Source of the DNA: CAZIOH01 sp964540815
GTDB taxonomy: Bacteria; Myxococcota_A; Polyangia; Fen-1088
Length of the DNA: 64,000 nt
Assembly (NCBI GenBank): GCA_964540815.1
Contig: CAZIOH010000031.1
Coordinates: forward strand, 1-64,000
Direction of reading: 5' to 3'
Numbering within the stretch: position 1 is the first letter of the stretch; each line of letters starts with the position of its first letter. The notes under the pieces were generated by a model that saw only the letters and a program-made list of their open reading frames with translations, had not been told where the DNA came from and made no database searches. Of this stretch, positions 1-6,843 are shown in pieces. Both the position numbers and the translations under genes were made by a program.

Positions 1-1
1 G

Positions 2-196
2 ACGAGCGCGCTCGGGATCCGCGCCATTCATCTGATGGTCCGGAACGAGAACACGGTCGCGCGCGGACTTTACGAGTCGGCCGGCTATGAATCGCCACCC
101 CGTCTCTTCCTGTCCAAGCGGCTCGGACAGGGGGGACCGGATTCCTCGAGGCTCAGTCCGCGACCCGTAACCGCGGCAGGTCGCGTGATCACCTGA
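2..196 (+). CDS. GNAT-family N-acetyltransferase, C-terminal end (partial)
   Basis: The reading frame enters from the left edge and stops with TGA. The visible 64 residues contain the typical end of a GNAT acyl-CoA-dependent acetyltransferase: a beta strand (IHLMV), then RNENTVARGLYESAGY, the helix and aromatic turn that close the acetyl-CoA site. The substrate cannot be told because the N-terminal part and the acetyl-CoA-binding Q/RxxGxG/A motif lie outside the window. The last 20 residues, rich in Arg and Pro, look like an unconserved tail. The family call is fairly safe and the role is unknown. Confidence 0.75.
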   Translation, partial: TSALGIRAIHLMVRNENTVARGLYESAGYESPPRLFLSKRLGQGGPDSSRLSPRPVTAAGRVIT

Positions 197-314
197 GCCC
201 ATCGCGGACTCCGCTCCCCAGGTGCCCTTGCACGAACCGCCAGCCGTCCCACATGGGGTCGTGCGTAACGGGTCGGCATCAGGGGCGTAGACACGGGACG
301 ATCAGACACCCATC

Positions 315-722
315 GTGCCGCCGCGGGGGCACGTCCTCCCCGACGGCGACAGGGCATTTCGGGCCGCGCTCGTGGCGGCGTCGGTGCTGATCAGCATCAG
401 CTTCTTCGCGCTTTGGCGCGCAGGCCCGTCGTTCCCCGGATCATCGCAGACCTGGCAGGGTTGCCTCTTCGACGGCGCGAAGCTGAGCGCGCCAACGATC
501 CTCGCCGGCACGTTCGTCCTCCGCCGCGTGGCGCTCGCCGATTCGTGGCGGCTCGGCGCGGCGCTTGGCGCCGCCAGCGGCTCGCTGGCGGGTCTCACTC
601 TGCACTTCACCTGCGGCAGCGCCAGCCCCGCGCACGTGGCACTGGCTCACGGGGGAGGCGTCGTCCTCGGCGCCATCCTCGGCGCCCTCTCCTTGGCGTT
701 GCTGGTCCGTTTGCGTCGCTGA
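315..722 (+). CDS. NrsF-like (DUF1109) membrane anti-sigma factor, N-terminally truncated
   Basis: A 135-residue hydrophobic protein with about four membrane segments near residues 17-36, 57-73, 80-98 and 108-131. The later segments follow the pattern of NrsF/DUF1109 proteins, which are inner-membrane anti-sigma factors for SigF-type ECF sigma factors: a Trp-x-Gly-Cys stretch, a Pro in the next helix, a Cys after a helix ending LHFTC, and a His before the last Gly/Leu-rich helix. Typical members have about 200 residues. Here an in-frame stop at 288-290 limits the start to the GTG, so the N-terminal helices are missing. It converges on a sigma fragment 14 bases away. It may be a decaying gene rather than an active regulator. 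The family call rests on pattern only. Confidence 0.5.
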   Translation: MPPRGHVLPDGDRAFRAALVAASVLISISFFALWRAGPSFPGSSQTWQGCLFDGAKLSAPTILAGTFVLRRVALADSWRLGAALGAASGSLAGLTLHFTCGSASPAHVALAHGGGVVLGAILGALSLALLVRLRR

Positions 723-736
723 ACCGAAATCCTTTA

Positions 737-1126
737 TCACGCCTCCAGCCCGACCGTGGCGCTGCGTGTGACGGCCGTTCGAACGCGGGACCAGAAGGGC
801 CTCCCCGACGCGCTCCCGGGCCGGCGACCATCGACGTGGAGCTCTCTCAGCGCCATTTGCCGAATCCAGGGACGAGGATCGGCTCCCTTCACGTATGTGG
901 ACCGGCTTGCGTGCAGCGCCTGGAAGGTCCGATCCAACAACCTCTCCGCACGTTGGCGGTCGCCGGTCCGGGCCAGCAATTCCGCGAAGATCCAGGGCGC
1001 AATCCGCGCGTACAAGCGGTCGAAGGCTTCGCGCTCGCCCCGACAATAGCCGAGCATCAACTCCCTCTCGGGGCATTCGTCGTTACCGTCTCGCTGTGCG
1101 TCGTCCCTGCATCCGCCGTTCGTCAT
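737..1126 (-). CDS. Stand-alone sigma-70 region 2 protein (truncated ECF sigma factor)
   Basis: A 129-residue protein. Residues about 20-100 match ECF sigma region 2: ERELMLGYCRGEREAFDRLY at the start, a helix with the arrangement AERLLDRTFQALH (region 2.2-like), and PWIRQMALRELHVDGRR, corresponding to region 2.4, which reads the -10 element. There is no linker and no region 4, so it cannot recognise a -35 element in the normal way. The ATG at 1126 is chosen because GGAGGG sits 6 bases upstream on that strand; the open frame reaches further but has no ribosome site there. Its neighbour is the convergent NrsF-like gene. It may be a truncated gene or a short region-2-only regulator. Confidence 0.5.
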   Translation of the reverse strand: MTNGGCRDDAQRDGNDECPERELMLGYCRGEREAFDRLYARIAPWIFAELLARTGDRQRAERLLDRTFQALHASRSTYVKGADPRPWIRQMALRELHVDGRRPGSASGRPFWSRVRTAVTRSATVGLEA

Positions 1127-1403
1127 CGCAACCCTCCGTGTCCGGGGGCCTTCGCGATCGGGTCGCGCCAGGGCCCGCTCCTGGGTGTCGGCGGGCGACA
1201 GTCCGTTACAACCTTTCTCCACCAAAGCACGCCGCGAGAGCCCCTTTCCAGAAGCGGACCACTTTGACACGAACTGGAAACAGGGCCGTAACGTCCGGAG
1301 CCCCGCCGACACTCACAGAGATGGAATCCTGCGTGGGACAGCGCCCGAGCGACTCGATTGGCCGCCGGGCTTTTGGTATCAACGAGGCCGGAGCGGGAGA
1401 TTG

Positions 1404-1606
1404 GACCAGCCGGGCGCCAGCGCGGATCGAGCCGTCATCGACGCCTTGCGCGCGCGAGATGAGGCCGCCTTCTTGGCCTTCGCCTCCAGCCATAGGTCAG
1501 CGAGATCCTGGGACTGACGAGCACGAACGAGCGTGTGTTGCTGCATCGGGCACGCGCCAAGGTTCGGGCCACGCTCGAGCGACACTACGAAGGGAGGACG
1601 TCTTGA
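1404..1606 (+). pseudogene. ECF sigma factor remnant with internal deletion
   Basis: The left part, in one frame, encodes DRAVIDALRARDEAAFLAF, the usual opening helix of sigma region 2. The right part, in a second frame, encodes SEILGLTSTNERVLLHRARA and then KVRATLERHYEGRTS. That is the helix-turn-helix of region 4.2 and the C-terminus of an ECF sigma factor. A stop codon (1493-1495) and a frame change lie between the parts, and about 100 residues of regions 2 and 4 are missing. The TGA of the remnant (1604-1606) overlaps the TTG of the anti-sigma gene in the TTGA arrangement typical of intact sigma/anti-sigma operons. The original operon is therefore recognisable although the sigma factor is dead. 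Confidence 0.6.
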
Positions 1607-1872
1607 GTGTCCGCGATCTCGTCTCCCTGAGCTGCAAGGAGCTCGTCGAGCTGGTCACGGACTATCACTGTGACGCCCTCGGCGTCGCGGACCGGGCAAC
1701 CTTCGAGCAGCACCTGTTCGGGTGCACCTGGTGCATGACCTACCTGAAGCAGGCGGATCGCGCCATCGAGCTGACGGCGCAGCTGAGAGCTCCACCCGAG
1801 CCGATCGACAGCGAGAAGCTGACCGCGCTGTTCCGAGGCTGGCGGGCAAGCAAGGGCGGGCAGTCCAGATGA
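1603..1872 (+). CDS. Zinc-binding anti-sigma factor (ZAS domain)
   Basis: An 89-residue cytoplasmic protein with the anti-sigma zinc signature H37-x3-C41-x2-C44, plus an N-terminal Cys11 in the CKELVELVTDY helix. These ZAS proteins bind ECF sigma factors, and some sense redox state through the zinc site. The TTG start is chosen because it overlaps the stop of the sigma remnant by four bases. The stop overlaps the next start (ATGA). No membrane segment follows, so it is a soluble type. Its cognate sigma factor is broken in this copy, so it is now an orphan or acts on another sigma factor. Confidence 0.7.
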   Translation: MSVRDLVSLSCKELVELVTDYHCDALGVADRATFEQHLFGCTWCMTYLKQADRAIELTAQLRAPPEPIDSEKLTALFRGWRASKGGQSR

Positions 1873-2396
1873 TCGTATTCAAGTTCCTTCAGCGTGGCGC
1901 GAAAGGGCCGTTGACCGGCTTCGTCTGGACGCCCCAGGTCTGGGTCGAGACATCGGGCCCCCTCGCCCCTTGCCGGAATGGCGCTCACCTGCTGCGGCCG
2001 CACGACCTCGCGCACTGGATGCACGAGGAGCTCTGGCGGGCCGAACTGGACGGGGAGTGGATCGAGGGGGCGGACTGCCTCATCGCGCGGCGGGCGCGGG
2101 TCACCGAGCGCATCGAGGGCTGGTCGGGACCAGACGGCGAGGCGTTCGCCCAGGCCTGTCACGATCGATTGGGAGCGCGGCTGGTCCTGGCCACCGAACC
2201 GGCGGTCCGAGAGCATCTGACGAACTATCAGTGGGCCGTGAACTGGCACATCGAGCGCAGGGCAATCGCCATGGCGGGCTATGTCTCGGCGCTTGGCCTG
2301 GCGCAGCTCGCGAAGAACGAGACGACGATCGACGCCTACCGGCGCGAGCGTGCCTGGCAATCAGAGTGGCTGGTGCGTGCTCTACGGTTGCTCTGA
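1869..2396 (+). CDS. Conserved protein of unknown function, coupled to the anti-sigma gene
   Basis: A 175-residue soluble protein starting at an ATG inside the ATGA overlap with the anti-sigma gene, so the two are translationally coupled. The first 85 residues contain a pattern I know from uncharacterised actinobacterial and proteobacterial proteins: KFL..GA.GPLTGFVWTPQVWVE, then APCRNGAHLLRPHDLAHWM and ELWRAELDGEWIEG. The remainder is Ala- and Glu-rich helix. There is no signal peptide and no catalytic motif I can name. The coupling to a sigma/anti-sigma operon suggests it belonged to that regulon. The function is unknown. Confidence 0.6.
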   Translation: MIVFKFLQRGAKGPLTGFVWTPQVWVETSGPLAPCRNGAHLLRPHDLAHWMHEELWRAELDGEWIEGADCLIARRARVTERIEGWSGPDGEAFAQACHDRLGARLVLATEPAVREHLTNYQWAVNWHIERRAIAMAGYVSALGLAQLAKNETTIDAYRRERAWQSEWLVRALRLL

Positions 2397-2611
2397 CACC
2401 ACCGGCGCTCGTCAGTGAGTACCGCGTGCGCGAGCAAGGCACACGTGGTCGCGCTTCGCCAGAGCCCGTGAAACCTTCGCGGGAGGTCGGCGTAGAACGG
2501 CGGGCCGAATCGTTCGGCAGTCCGGGAGCGATCCGAGCGCTCCTCGGTCGTTGACGGGTGCACTCGGGATGACGCCGGCGACTGCACGTATCGCTCGCCG
2601 CGAGGAGAGGT

Positions 2612-4876
2612 ATGACCATGCTCGCAACACGAATCGATCGAACCAGGTTCGCAGCTCTCACGTCGGGCGCCTTGATGTTCAGCCTCTGGGCAGGCTGCCA
2701 GGCCGACCTCGATGGCCCTCCGGGGCCCGCCATCGAGGCAATGAGCGAGGGGCTCCGCCAGGAAGCCAAGCCCCTGCGCGCGCTCATCGCCCGGCAGGTG
2801 GGTGGGCTCGACAAGATGCGGGTGCCCGCCGAGGACGCCGCCATCCCCCTGCCTCCCGAAGACCCCAGCCGTCGAGGGCGCTACGAGACGACCGAGGCCA
2901 AGCGCTATCTCGGCAAGTTGCTGTTCCATGACCCGGTCCGCACGGCCCGCGTCGACATCAACAAGAGCGTGAACCCGCCCATCCGGGCCGGCGAGCCCCG
3001 CGACTTGCCCGACGGGACCGCGTTCGGCGGAACAGTGGACGGCGCCAGCCCGAACGTGCAGGCCGTGGTGAACGCGACGAAGAGCACCGGCTCGTGCGGG
3101 AGCTGCCACCTGGGCGAGGCCGCAGGCAAGGCGGGCACCGCGCTGAACTTCAACGTCGGTGGCGAGGGCCGCGGCTACACCGACGAGAACGGCGACTACA
3201 TCATCCGCCGGCGCCCGCAGAAGAACCTCATTCCTCGCCCGGCCACCTACTTGCCCGGGGTCGCGCTGTTCGAGGGCGACACGGGCGTCGACGCCCTGCC
3301 CACGCTCACCGACATCTACGACGTCGACGGGTCGATCGAGATCGCCACTCCCGCCCGTCAGAAGGCGGATCCGCTGCCCAGCGCGCTGCTGGAGACGGGT
3401 CGCCTCGACCAGCTCGACAGCGTCGGGCGGCAGTCCCCCTCCATGGTTGGCTTCGCTTTCAACAACCGCCTGCTCTTCGGGGGCTTCGCGGGTGAGTCGA
3501 ACGGGCTTCCGGGCGGGCTCAATCCCCTGAATGATCCGGCACAAGAGAACCTGACGCTGCTGCTCCTGGACGCGCACCGGATGCTGGACTTCGAGTCGGC
3601 CGAGCTGCAGAAGCTCCCGGCGTTCGTCGAGCTGTTCCGGCAAGCGTTCCCCGGCGAGGCGCAGGCCTACCAGGCCTGCAAGCAGGCGAACCCGGAAGCG
3701 ACCTGCCAGACCGAGCTGAACGCGCTGGTCAACGACGACACGGTGCTGCGCGCCACCGCGACGTTCCTGCGGACCGCGGTCACCCGGAACACGCCGTTCG
3801 ATCGGTTCATCGCCGGAGAAGACGCCCTCACCGCCCGCCAGCAGCGGGGCGCGCGGCTGTTCTTCACCCGAGCCGAGGACGGCGGCGCCGGGTGCTTCGG
3901 GTGCCACAGCGGCCCGATGTTCAACAAGCAGCCGAACGATCCGGATCTTGCCGGGATCGGTCAGCTCGTCGAGGAGAACTTCTTCAACCTCGGCATCGGC
4001 GATCACCCGGTCCAGGCGCTGAACGCGCTGCGCAGGGGACACCTGACGTTCGGCCCCGATGGCAAGCCGCTGCCGCACGGGGAGGATACCGGGCGTCAGG
4101 AGATCACGCACAACCCGGAGCACGCCTACAAGTTTCGCGCGCTGACGCTGCGGCAGCTGAGGGACGCGCGGACGTTCTTCCACAATGGATCGTTCACCAA
4201 GCTGCGAGATGTGGTGAGCTATTTCAACGACGGCGTTCCCCAGGACCAGCAGTTTGCCGGCCAGGCGTCGACGCTGGAGCCACGGTTCACCCATCCCCGG
4301 GGCGGCTCGGCGCCGCGAGGCCTCGGTCTCGATGACGACCAGATGGATGCCCTCACCGACTTTCTGGAAGGCGGTCTCTACGATCCCGGTTTCGTCCAGG
4401 CCTTCCAGCCCAACGAGACCGACCTGACCTACTCGAAGAATCACCCTGAGCTGGCCGCCCTGGGCGCCAAGGACGGACAGCTCCTCAGTGGCCGCGCCAT
4501 CGACGACGACGACCCCCTGTCGCGGCGCGATCAGGGCCTCGAGTTCCTCGACGTGACCCGACGAATCCGGAGCAATCGCGTCGGGATCGCTCGTCCCGGT
4601 CAGGCGCTCGAGGAGGTGTTCATGTTCACGAACACCAGCGACGACGTCATCGACACGCACTTGCTGATCATCGCCGCGGGGCTGCCCCGGGGCGTCGTGC
4701 TTCGCAACGCGAGCGGCACGACCAGGAGCGGGGAGCCATACATCCGCGTGTTTCTCCCCGGGGGCGTGCTGCAGCCGGGCCAGCACATCTCGCAGGCCTT
4801 CACGTTCAACGGCGTGACCCGGCGCAGGCAGCCGACCTACCGGTTCACGCTGCTCTCCGGCCAGGGCGCTCCCTAG
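2612..4876 (+). CDS. Di-heme cytochrome c peroxidase/MauG-family lipoprotein
   Basis: A 754-residue exported protein. The signal peptide ends in a lipobox (LWAGC, Cys about 29), so it is probably anchored in the envelope. Two c-type heme sites are visible: CGSCH at residues 162-166 and CFGCH at 428-432. The helix FFHNGSFTKLRDVVSYFN (near residue 525) is typical of the second domain of CcpA/MauG proteins. Such proteins reduce peroxide or oxidise protein side chains in the periplasm. It is much longer than a classical peroxidase (about 330-350 residues). An extra insert lies between the hemes and a beta-rich C-terminal domain follows residue 630. The ATG at 2612 and a second ATG at 2618 share the GGAGAG site. 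Confidence 0.8.
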   Translation: MTMLATRIDRTRFAALTSGALMFSLWAGCQADLDGPPGPAIEAMSEGLRQEAKPLRALIARQVGGLDKMRVPAEDAAIPLPPEDPSRRGRYETTEAKRYLGKLLFHDPVRTARVDINKSVNPPIRAGEPRDLPDGTAFGGTVDGASPNVQAVVNATKSTGSCGSCHLGEAAGKAGTALNFNVGGEGRGYTDENGDYIIRRRPQKNLIPRPATYLPGVALFEGDTGVDALPTLTDIYDVDGSIEIATPARQKADPLPSALLETGRLDQLDSVGRQSPSMVGFAFNNRLLFGGFAGESNGLPGGLNPLNDPAQENLTLLLLDAHRMLDFESAELQKLPAFVELFRQAFPGEAQAYQACKQANPEATCQTELNALVNDDTVLRATATFLRTAVTRNTPFDRFIAGEDALTARQQRGARLFFTRAEDGGAGCFGCHSGPMFNKQPNDPDLAGIGQLVEENFFNLGIGDHPVQALNALRRGHLTFGPDGKPLPHGEDTGRQEITHNPEHAYKFRALTLRQLRDARTFFHNGSFTKLRDVVSYFNDGVPQDQQFAGQASTLEPRFTHPRGGSAPRGLGLDDDQMDALTDFLEGGLYDPGFVQAFQPNETDLTYSKNHPELAALGAKDGQLLSGRAIDDDDPLSRRDQGLEFLDVTRRIRSNRVGIARPGQALEEVFMFTNTSDDVIDTHLLIIAAGLPRGVVLRNASGTTRSGEPYIRVFLPGGVLQPGQHISQAFTFNGVTRRRQPTYRFTLLSGQGAP

Positions 4877-4898
4877 CAGCCCGAGTCGTCCCCACGAA

Positions 4899-4925
4899 GG
4901 GCCGGGAGAGGAAAGCTCCTGGCCC
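4899..4925 (+). terminator. Hairpin downstream of the di-heme peroxidase gene
   Basis: GGGCCGGGAG and CTCCTGGCCC form a 10-bp stem with one G-U pair around a 7-base loop (AGGAAAG), 22 bases after the stop codon. There is no T tract after it. It could be a terminator without a U-run or an mRNA-stabilising hairpin. Confidence 0.5.
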
Positions 4926-5059
4926 ATCGGCCATGTGGCACCCGGCGCTTCGTCGGTGACTTCGCGCGGAGCGATCGCCTCTCCATGTATGCAACACCGG
5001 AGGCACCCGGCGGCCCCGGGGGGGCCAAGGAACCGACTGGCTCACCCCAACCACCACTC

Positions 5060-5089
5060 TTCGTAGTCGAGACTACGAACTCTCGTTGT
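5060..5089 (+). promoter_or_regulatory. Probable upstream activator site A
   Basis: A perfect 20-base palindrome, TTCGTAGTCGAGACTACGAA (5060-5079), overlaps a second dyad, ACTACGA-ACTC-TCGTTGT (5072-5089). The second dyad matches site B (8882-8898) at 15 of 17 positions: ACTACGAAnTnTCGTnG. Site A is centred about 72-82 bases upstream of the -24 element at 5152, the usual place for a sigma-54 activator to bind. The rest of the 344-base gap (4877-5220) holds no gene. Confidence 0.55.
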
Positions 5090-5150
5090 TGAACCGCGCC
5101 CGCGCCCTTCATCTCCAAAGATTCCGGCACTCTTGGGCTGGAAGGGCCGA

Positions 5151-5166
5151 TGGCACGGCGCCTGCT
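5151..5166 (+). promoter_or_regulatory. Sigma-54 (-24/-12) promoter for the AhpD-like/hydrolase operon
   Basis: TGGCACGGCGCCTGCT matches the sigma-54 consensus TGGCACG-N4-TTGCW with one mismatch (C for the first T of TTGC) and the required GG-N10-GC spacing. Transcription would start near 5177, about 44 bases before the ATG at 5221. The gene for a GAFTGA-containing activator lies just beyond the operon it would serve. Confidence 0.6.
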
Positions 5167-5220
5167 GCAGCTGGGGATGTTCCCCGCTTCCGGTGGAGCA
5201 GAGACCACGAGGAAGGAACC

Positions 5221-5781
5221 ATGTGCAGGATCTCCCCGATCGATCCCGACGCTCTCACGGCCGCGCGCGACGAGGTCCTCGATGCCGTGAGGGCGAAGTT
5301 CGGCATGGTGCCAATGATGGTGCGAACGATGGCGCGGTCGCCCGCCGTCCTCTCCGGCTGGGCGGCGCTCGACGCCGCGCTGGCCAAAGGGGTGCTCGGG
5401 TCGCGGGTGAGCGAGCTCATCGCGCTCGCGGTGGCCCAGGTGAACCTGTCCCCATACTGCCTGGCGGCGCACAGCGCGCTCGGCCAGATGGTCGGGCTCT
5501 CGCCCGACGACGCCGTCGAAGCCCGGCGGGGCCATGCGCCCCGGCGAGGCCAAGGGGAAGATCCGAAGGAGGCCGCTGCCATCCGTCTGGCGCTGGCGAT
5601 CCTCGAGACCCGCGGAGGCGTGAGCGACGAGGTGCTCTGCCTCTGCCGCGAAGCGGGACTGTCGGACCAGGAGATGACCGAGGTGTCGGCACACGTGGCT
5701 CTGAACGTCCTCGCGAACTACTTCACCCGCCTGGCGGAGCCGCAGATCGACTTCCCGATGGTCGACGTCCGCCTGCCCTGA
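5221..5781 (+). CDS. Carboxymuconolactone decarboxylase / AhpD-like protein
   Basis: A 186-residue all-helical cytoplasmic protein of the CMD/AhpD superfamily. The core SELIALAVAQVNLSPYCLAAHS gives E65, C80 and H84, the proton-relay residues of AhpD-type alkylhydroperoxidases. The first Cys of the usual CxxC pair is Ser77, so a disulfide-cycling AhpD mechanism is not possible within one chain. The C-terminal part (NVLANYFTRLAEPQIDFP) is typical of the peroxidase-related subgroup. The ATG is preceded by GAGGAAGGA at a good distance. It is first in a two-gene operon with an alpha/beta hydrolase, behind a sigma-54 promoter. The likely role is detoxification of a peroxide or small electrophile; the substrate is unknown. 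Confidence 0.8.
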   Translation: MCRISPIDPDALTAARDEVLDAVRAKFGMVPMMVRTMARSPAVLSGWAALDAALAKGVLGSRVSELIALAVAQVNLSPYCLAAHSALGQMVGLSPDDAVEARRGHAPRRGQGEDPKEAAAIRLALAILETRGGVSDEVLCLCREAGLSDQEMTEVSAHVALNVLANYFTRLAEPQIDFPMVDVRLP

Positions 5782-5834
5782 ACGCGAAACCAATCTGTCC
5801 CGTCACGTCAACCACAAACGCCTGGAGAATTCAC

Positions 5835-6797
5835 ATGTCAATGTCCGCCATGACCGCATCCCCCATCGCGACGCCCACCCCGGCCGCTCCCGCCATGCCG
5901 ACTCCGGTCACCTTCGGGTCGACCATGGTCGATGGCCTGAACATCGCCTACCGTGAGGCCGGCAACCCGTCGAGCCCGAAGCTGGTCCTGCTGCACGGCT
6001 TCCCGGCCTCGTCGCACCAGTACCGCAATCTGGTGCGCGTCCTCGGCGATACCTTTCACGTCATCGCCCCCGACTACCCGGGATTCGGAAACAGCGATAC
6101 CCCCGACCCCGGGAAGTTCGGCTACACCTTCGACAAGCTTGCCGAGGTGGTCGAGCGCTTCCTCGCCATCAAGGGGTTCGTTCACTACGGACTGTTCGTG
6201 CAGGACTACGGCGGACCGGTGGGCTTCAGGATCCTGGCGCGCCATCCCGAGGCGCTCGATTGGCTGGTCATCCAGAACACCAACGCCTACGAGATCGGCT
6301 TCACCGCGGCCTGGGACGGCTTCCGCGGCGCCTTGTGGAAGAATCCGTCGCCCGAGACCGAAGCGCCACTTGCCGGCTTTCTGACCCACGACGCGATCAA
6401 GGGCATCTACCTCCACGGCGCCAAGCGCCCCGAGTTCGTGAGCCCGGACAACTGGGAGTCGGATTTCGGGTTCATGCAGCGCCCGCACGCCGTTCGCATG
6501 AACCTCGACCTCTTCTACGACTACCGGAAGAACGTGCCGCTCTACCCGGAATGGCAGGCATTCCTGCGCAACCGGCAGCCAAAGACCCTCATCTTCTGGG
6601 GTCAGGACGATGTGTTCTTCACGAAGGAGGGCGGCGAGGCCTATCTGACCGACCTCCCCAACGCAGAGATGCACCGGCTCGCCGCCGGACACTTTGCGGT
6701 CGAGGACAACCTCGAGTACATCTCAGAGCACATGCACCGCTTCTACGCGGAGAAGGTTGCCTCTGACGGCAGGAAGAAGGCGGTCGGCCACCGATAG
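5835..6797 (+). CDS. Alpha/beta-hydrolase with Asp nucleophile (haloalkane dehalogenase/epoxide hydrolase type)
   Basis: A 320-residue alpha/beta hydrolase. The oxyanion motif HGFP lies at 54-57. The nucleophile elbow is VQDYGGPVG with Asp124 in place of Ser, as in haloalkane dehalogenases and epoxide hydrolases. The acid is D258 or D259 (FWGQDD) and the catalytic His is H286 (AGHFAVED). An Asp nucleophile forms an ester intermediate and suits cleavage of C-halogen bonds or epoxides. The first 25 residues are Ala/Pro/Met-rich and not part of the fold; GGAG lies 7 bases before the ATG. The gene follows the AhpD-like gene by 53 bases, so co-transcription is likely. The substrate is unknown, but the context fits removal of halogenated or epoxidised products of oxidative damage. 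Confidence 0.8.
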   Translation: MSMSAMTASPIATPTPAAPAMPTPVTFGSTMVDGLNIAYREAGNPSSPKLVLLHGFPASSHQYRNLVRVLGDTFHVIAPDYPGFGNSDTPDPGKFGYTFDKLAEVVERFLAIKGFVHYGLFVQDYGGPVGFRILARHPEALDWLVIQNTNAYEIGFTAAWDGFRGALWKNPSPETEAPLAGFLTHDAIKGIYLHGAKRPEFVSPDNWESDFGFMQRPHAVRMNLDLFYDYRKNVPLYPEWQAFLRNRQPKTLIFWGQDDVFFTKEGGEAYLTDLPNAEMHRLAAGHFAVEDNLEYISEHMHRFYAEKVASDGRKKAVGHR

Positions 6798-6825
6798 TGC
6801 TCGCGAATCCGGCCCCTGGAGCTCC

Positions 6826-6843
6826 GCCGCCGTCGATGGCGGC
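6826..6843. terminator. Bidirectional hairpin between convergent genes
   Basis: GCCGCC-GTCGAT-GGCGGC forms a 6-bp GC stem with a 6-base loop. It sits in the 46-base gap between the stop of the hydrolase gene and the stop of the opposing regulator gene. Its position suggests termination from both sides. No T-run is seen. Confidence 0.45.

Noticed and set aside
2336..4927. Very long open frame antisense to the di-heme peroxidase gene (863 codons)
   Set aside because: It is a high-GC shadow of the real gene: Arg/Gly/Val-rich, no domain and no ribosome site, while the plus strand has a signal peptide and two CxxCH motifs.
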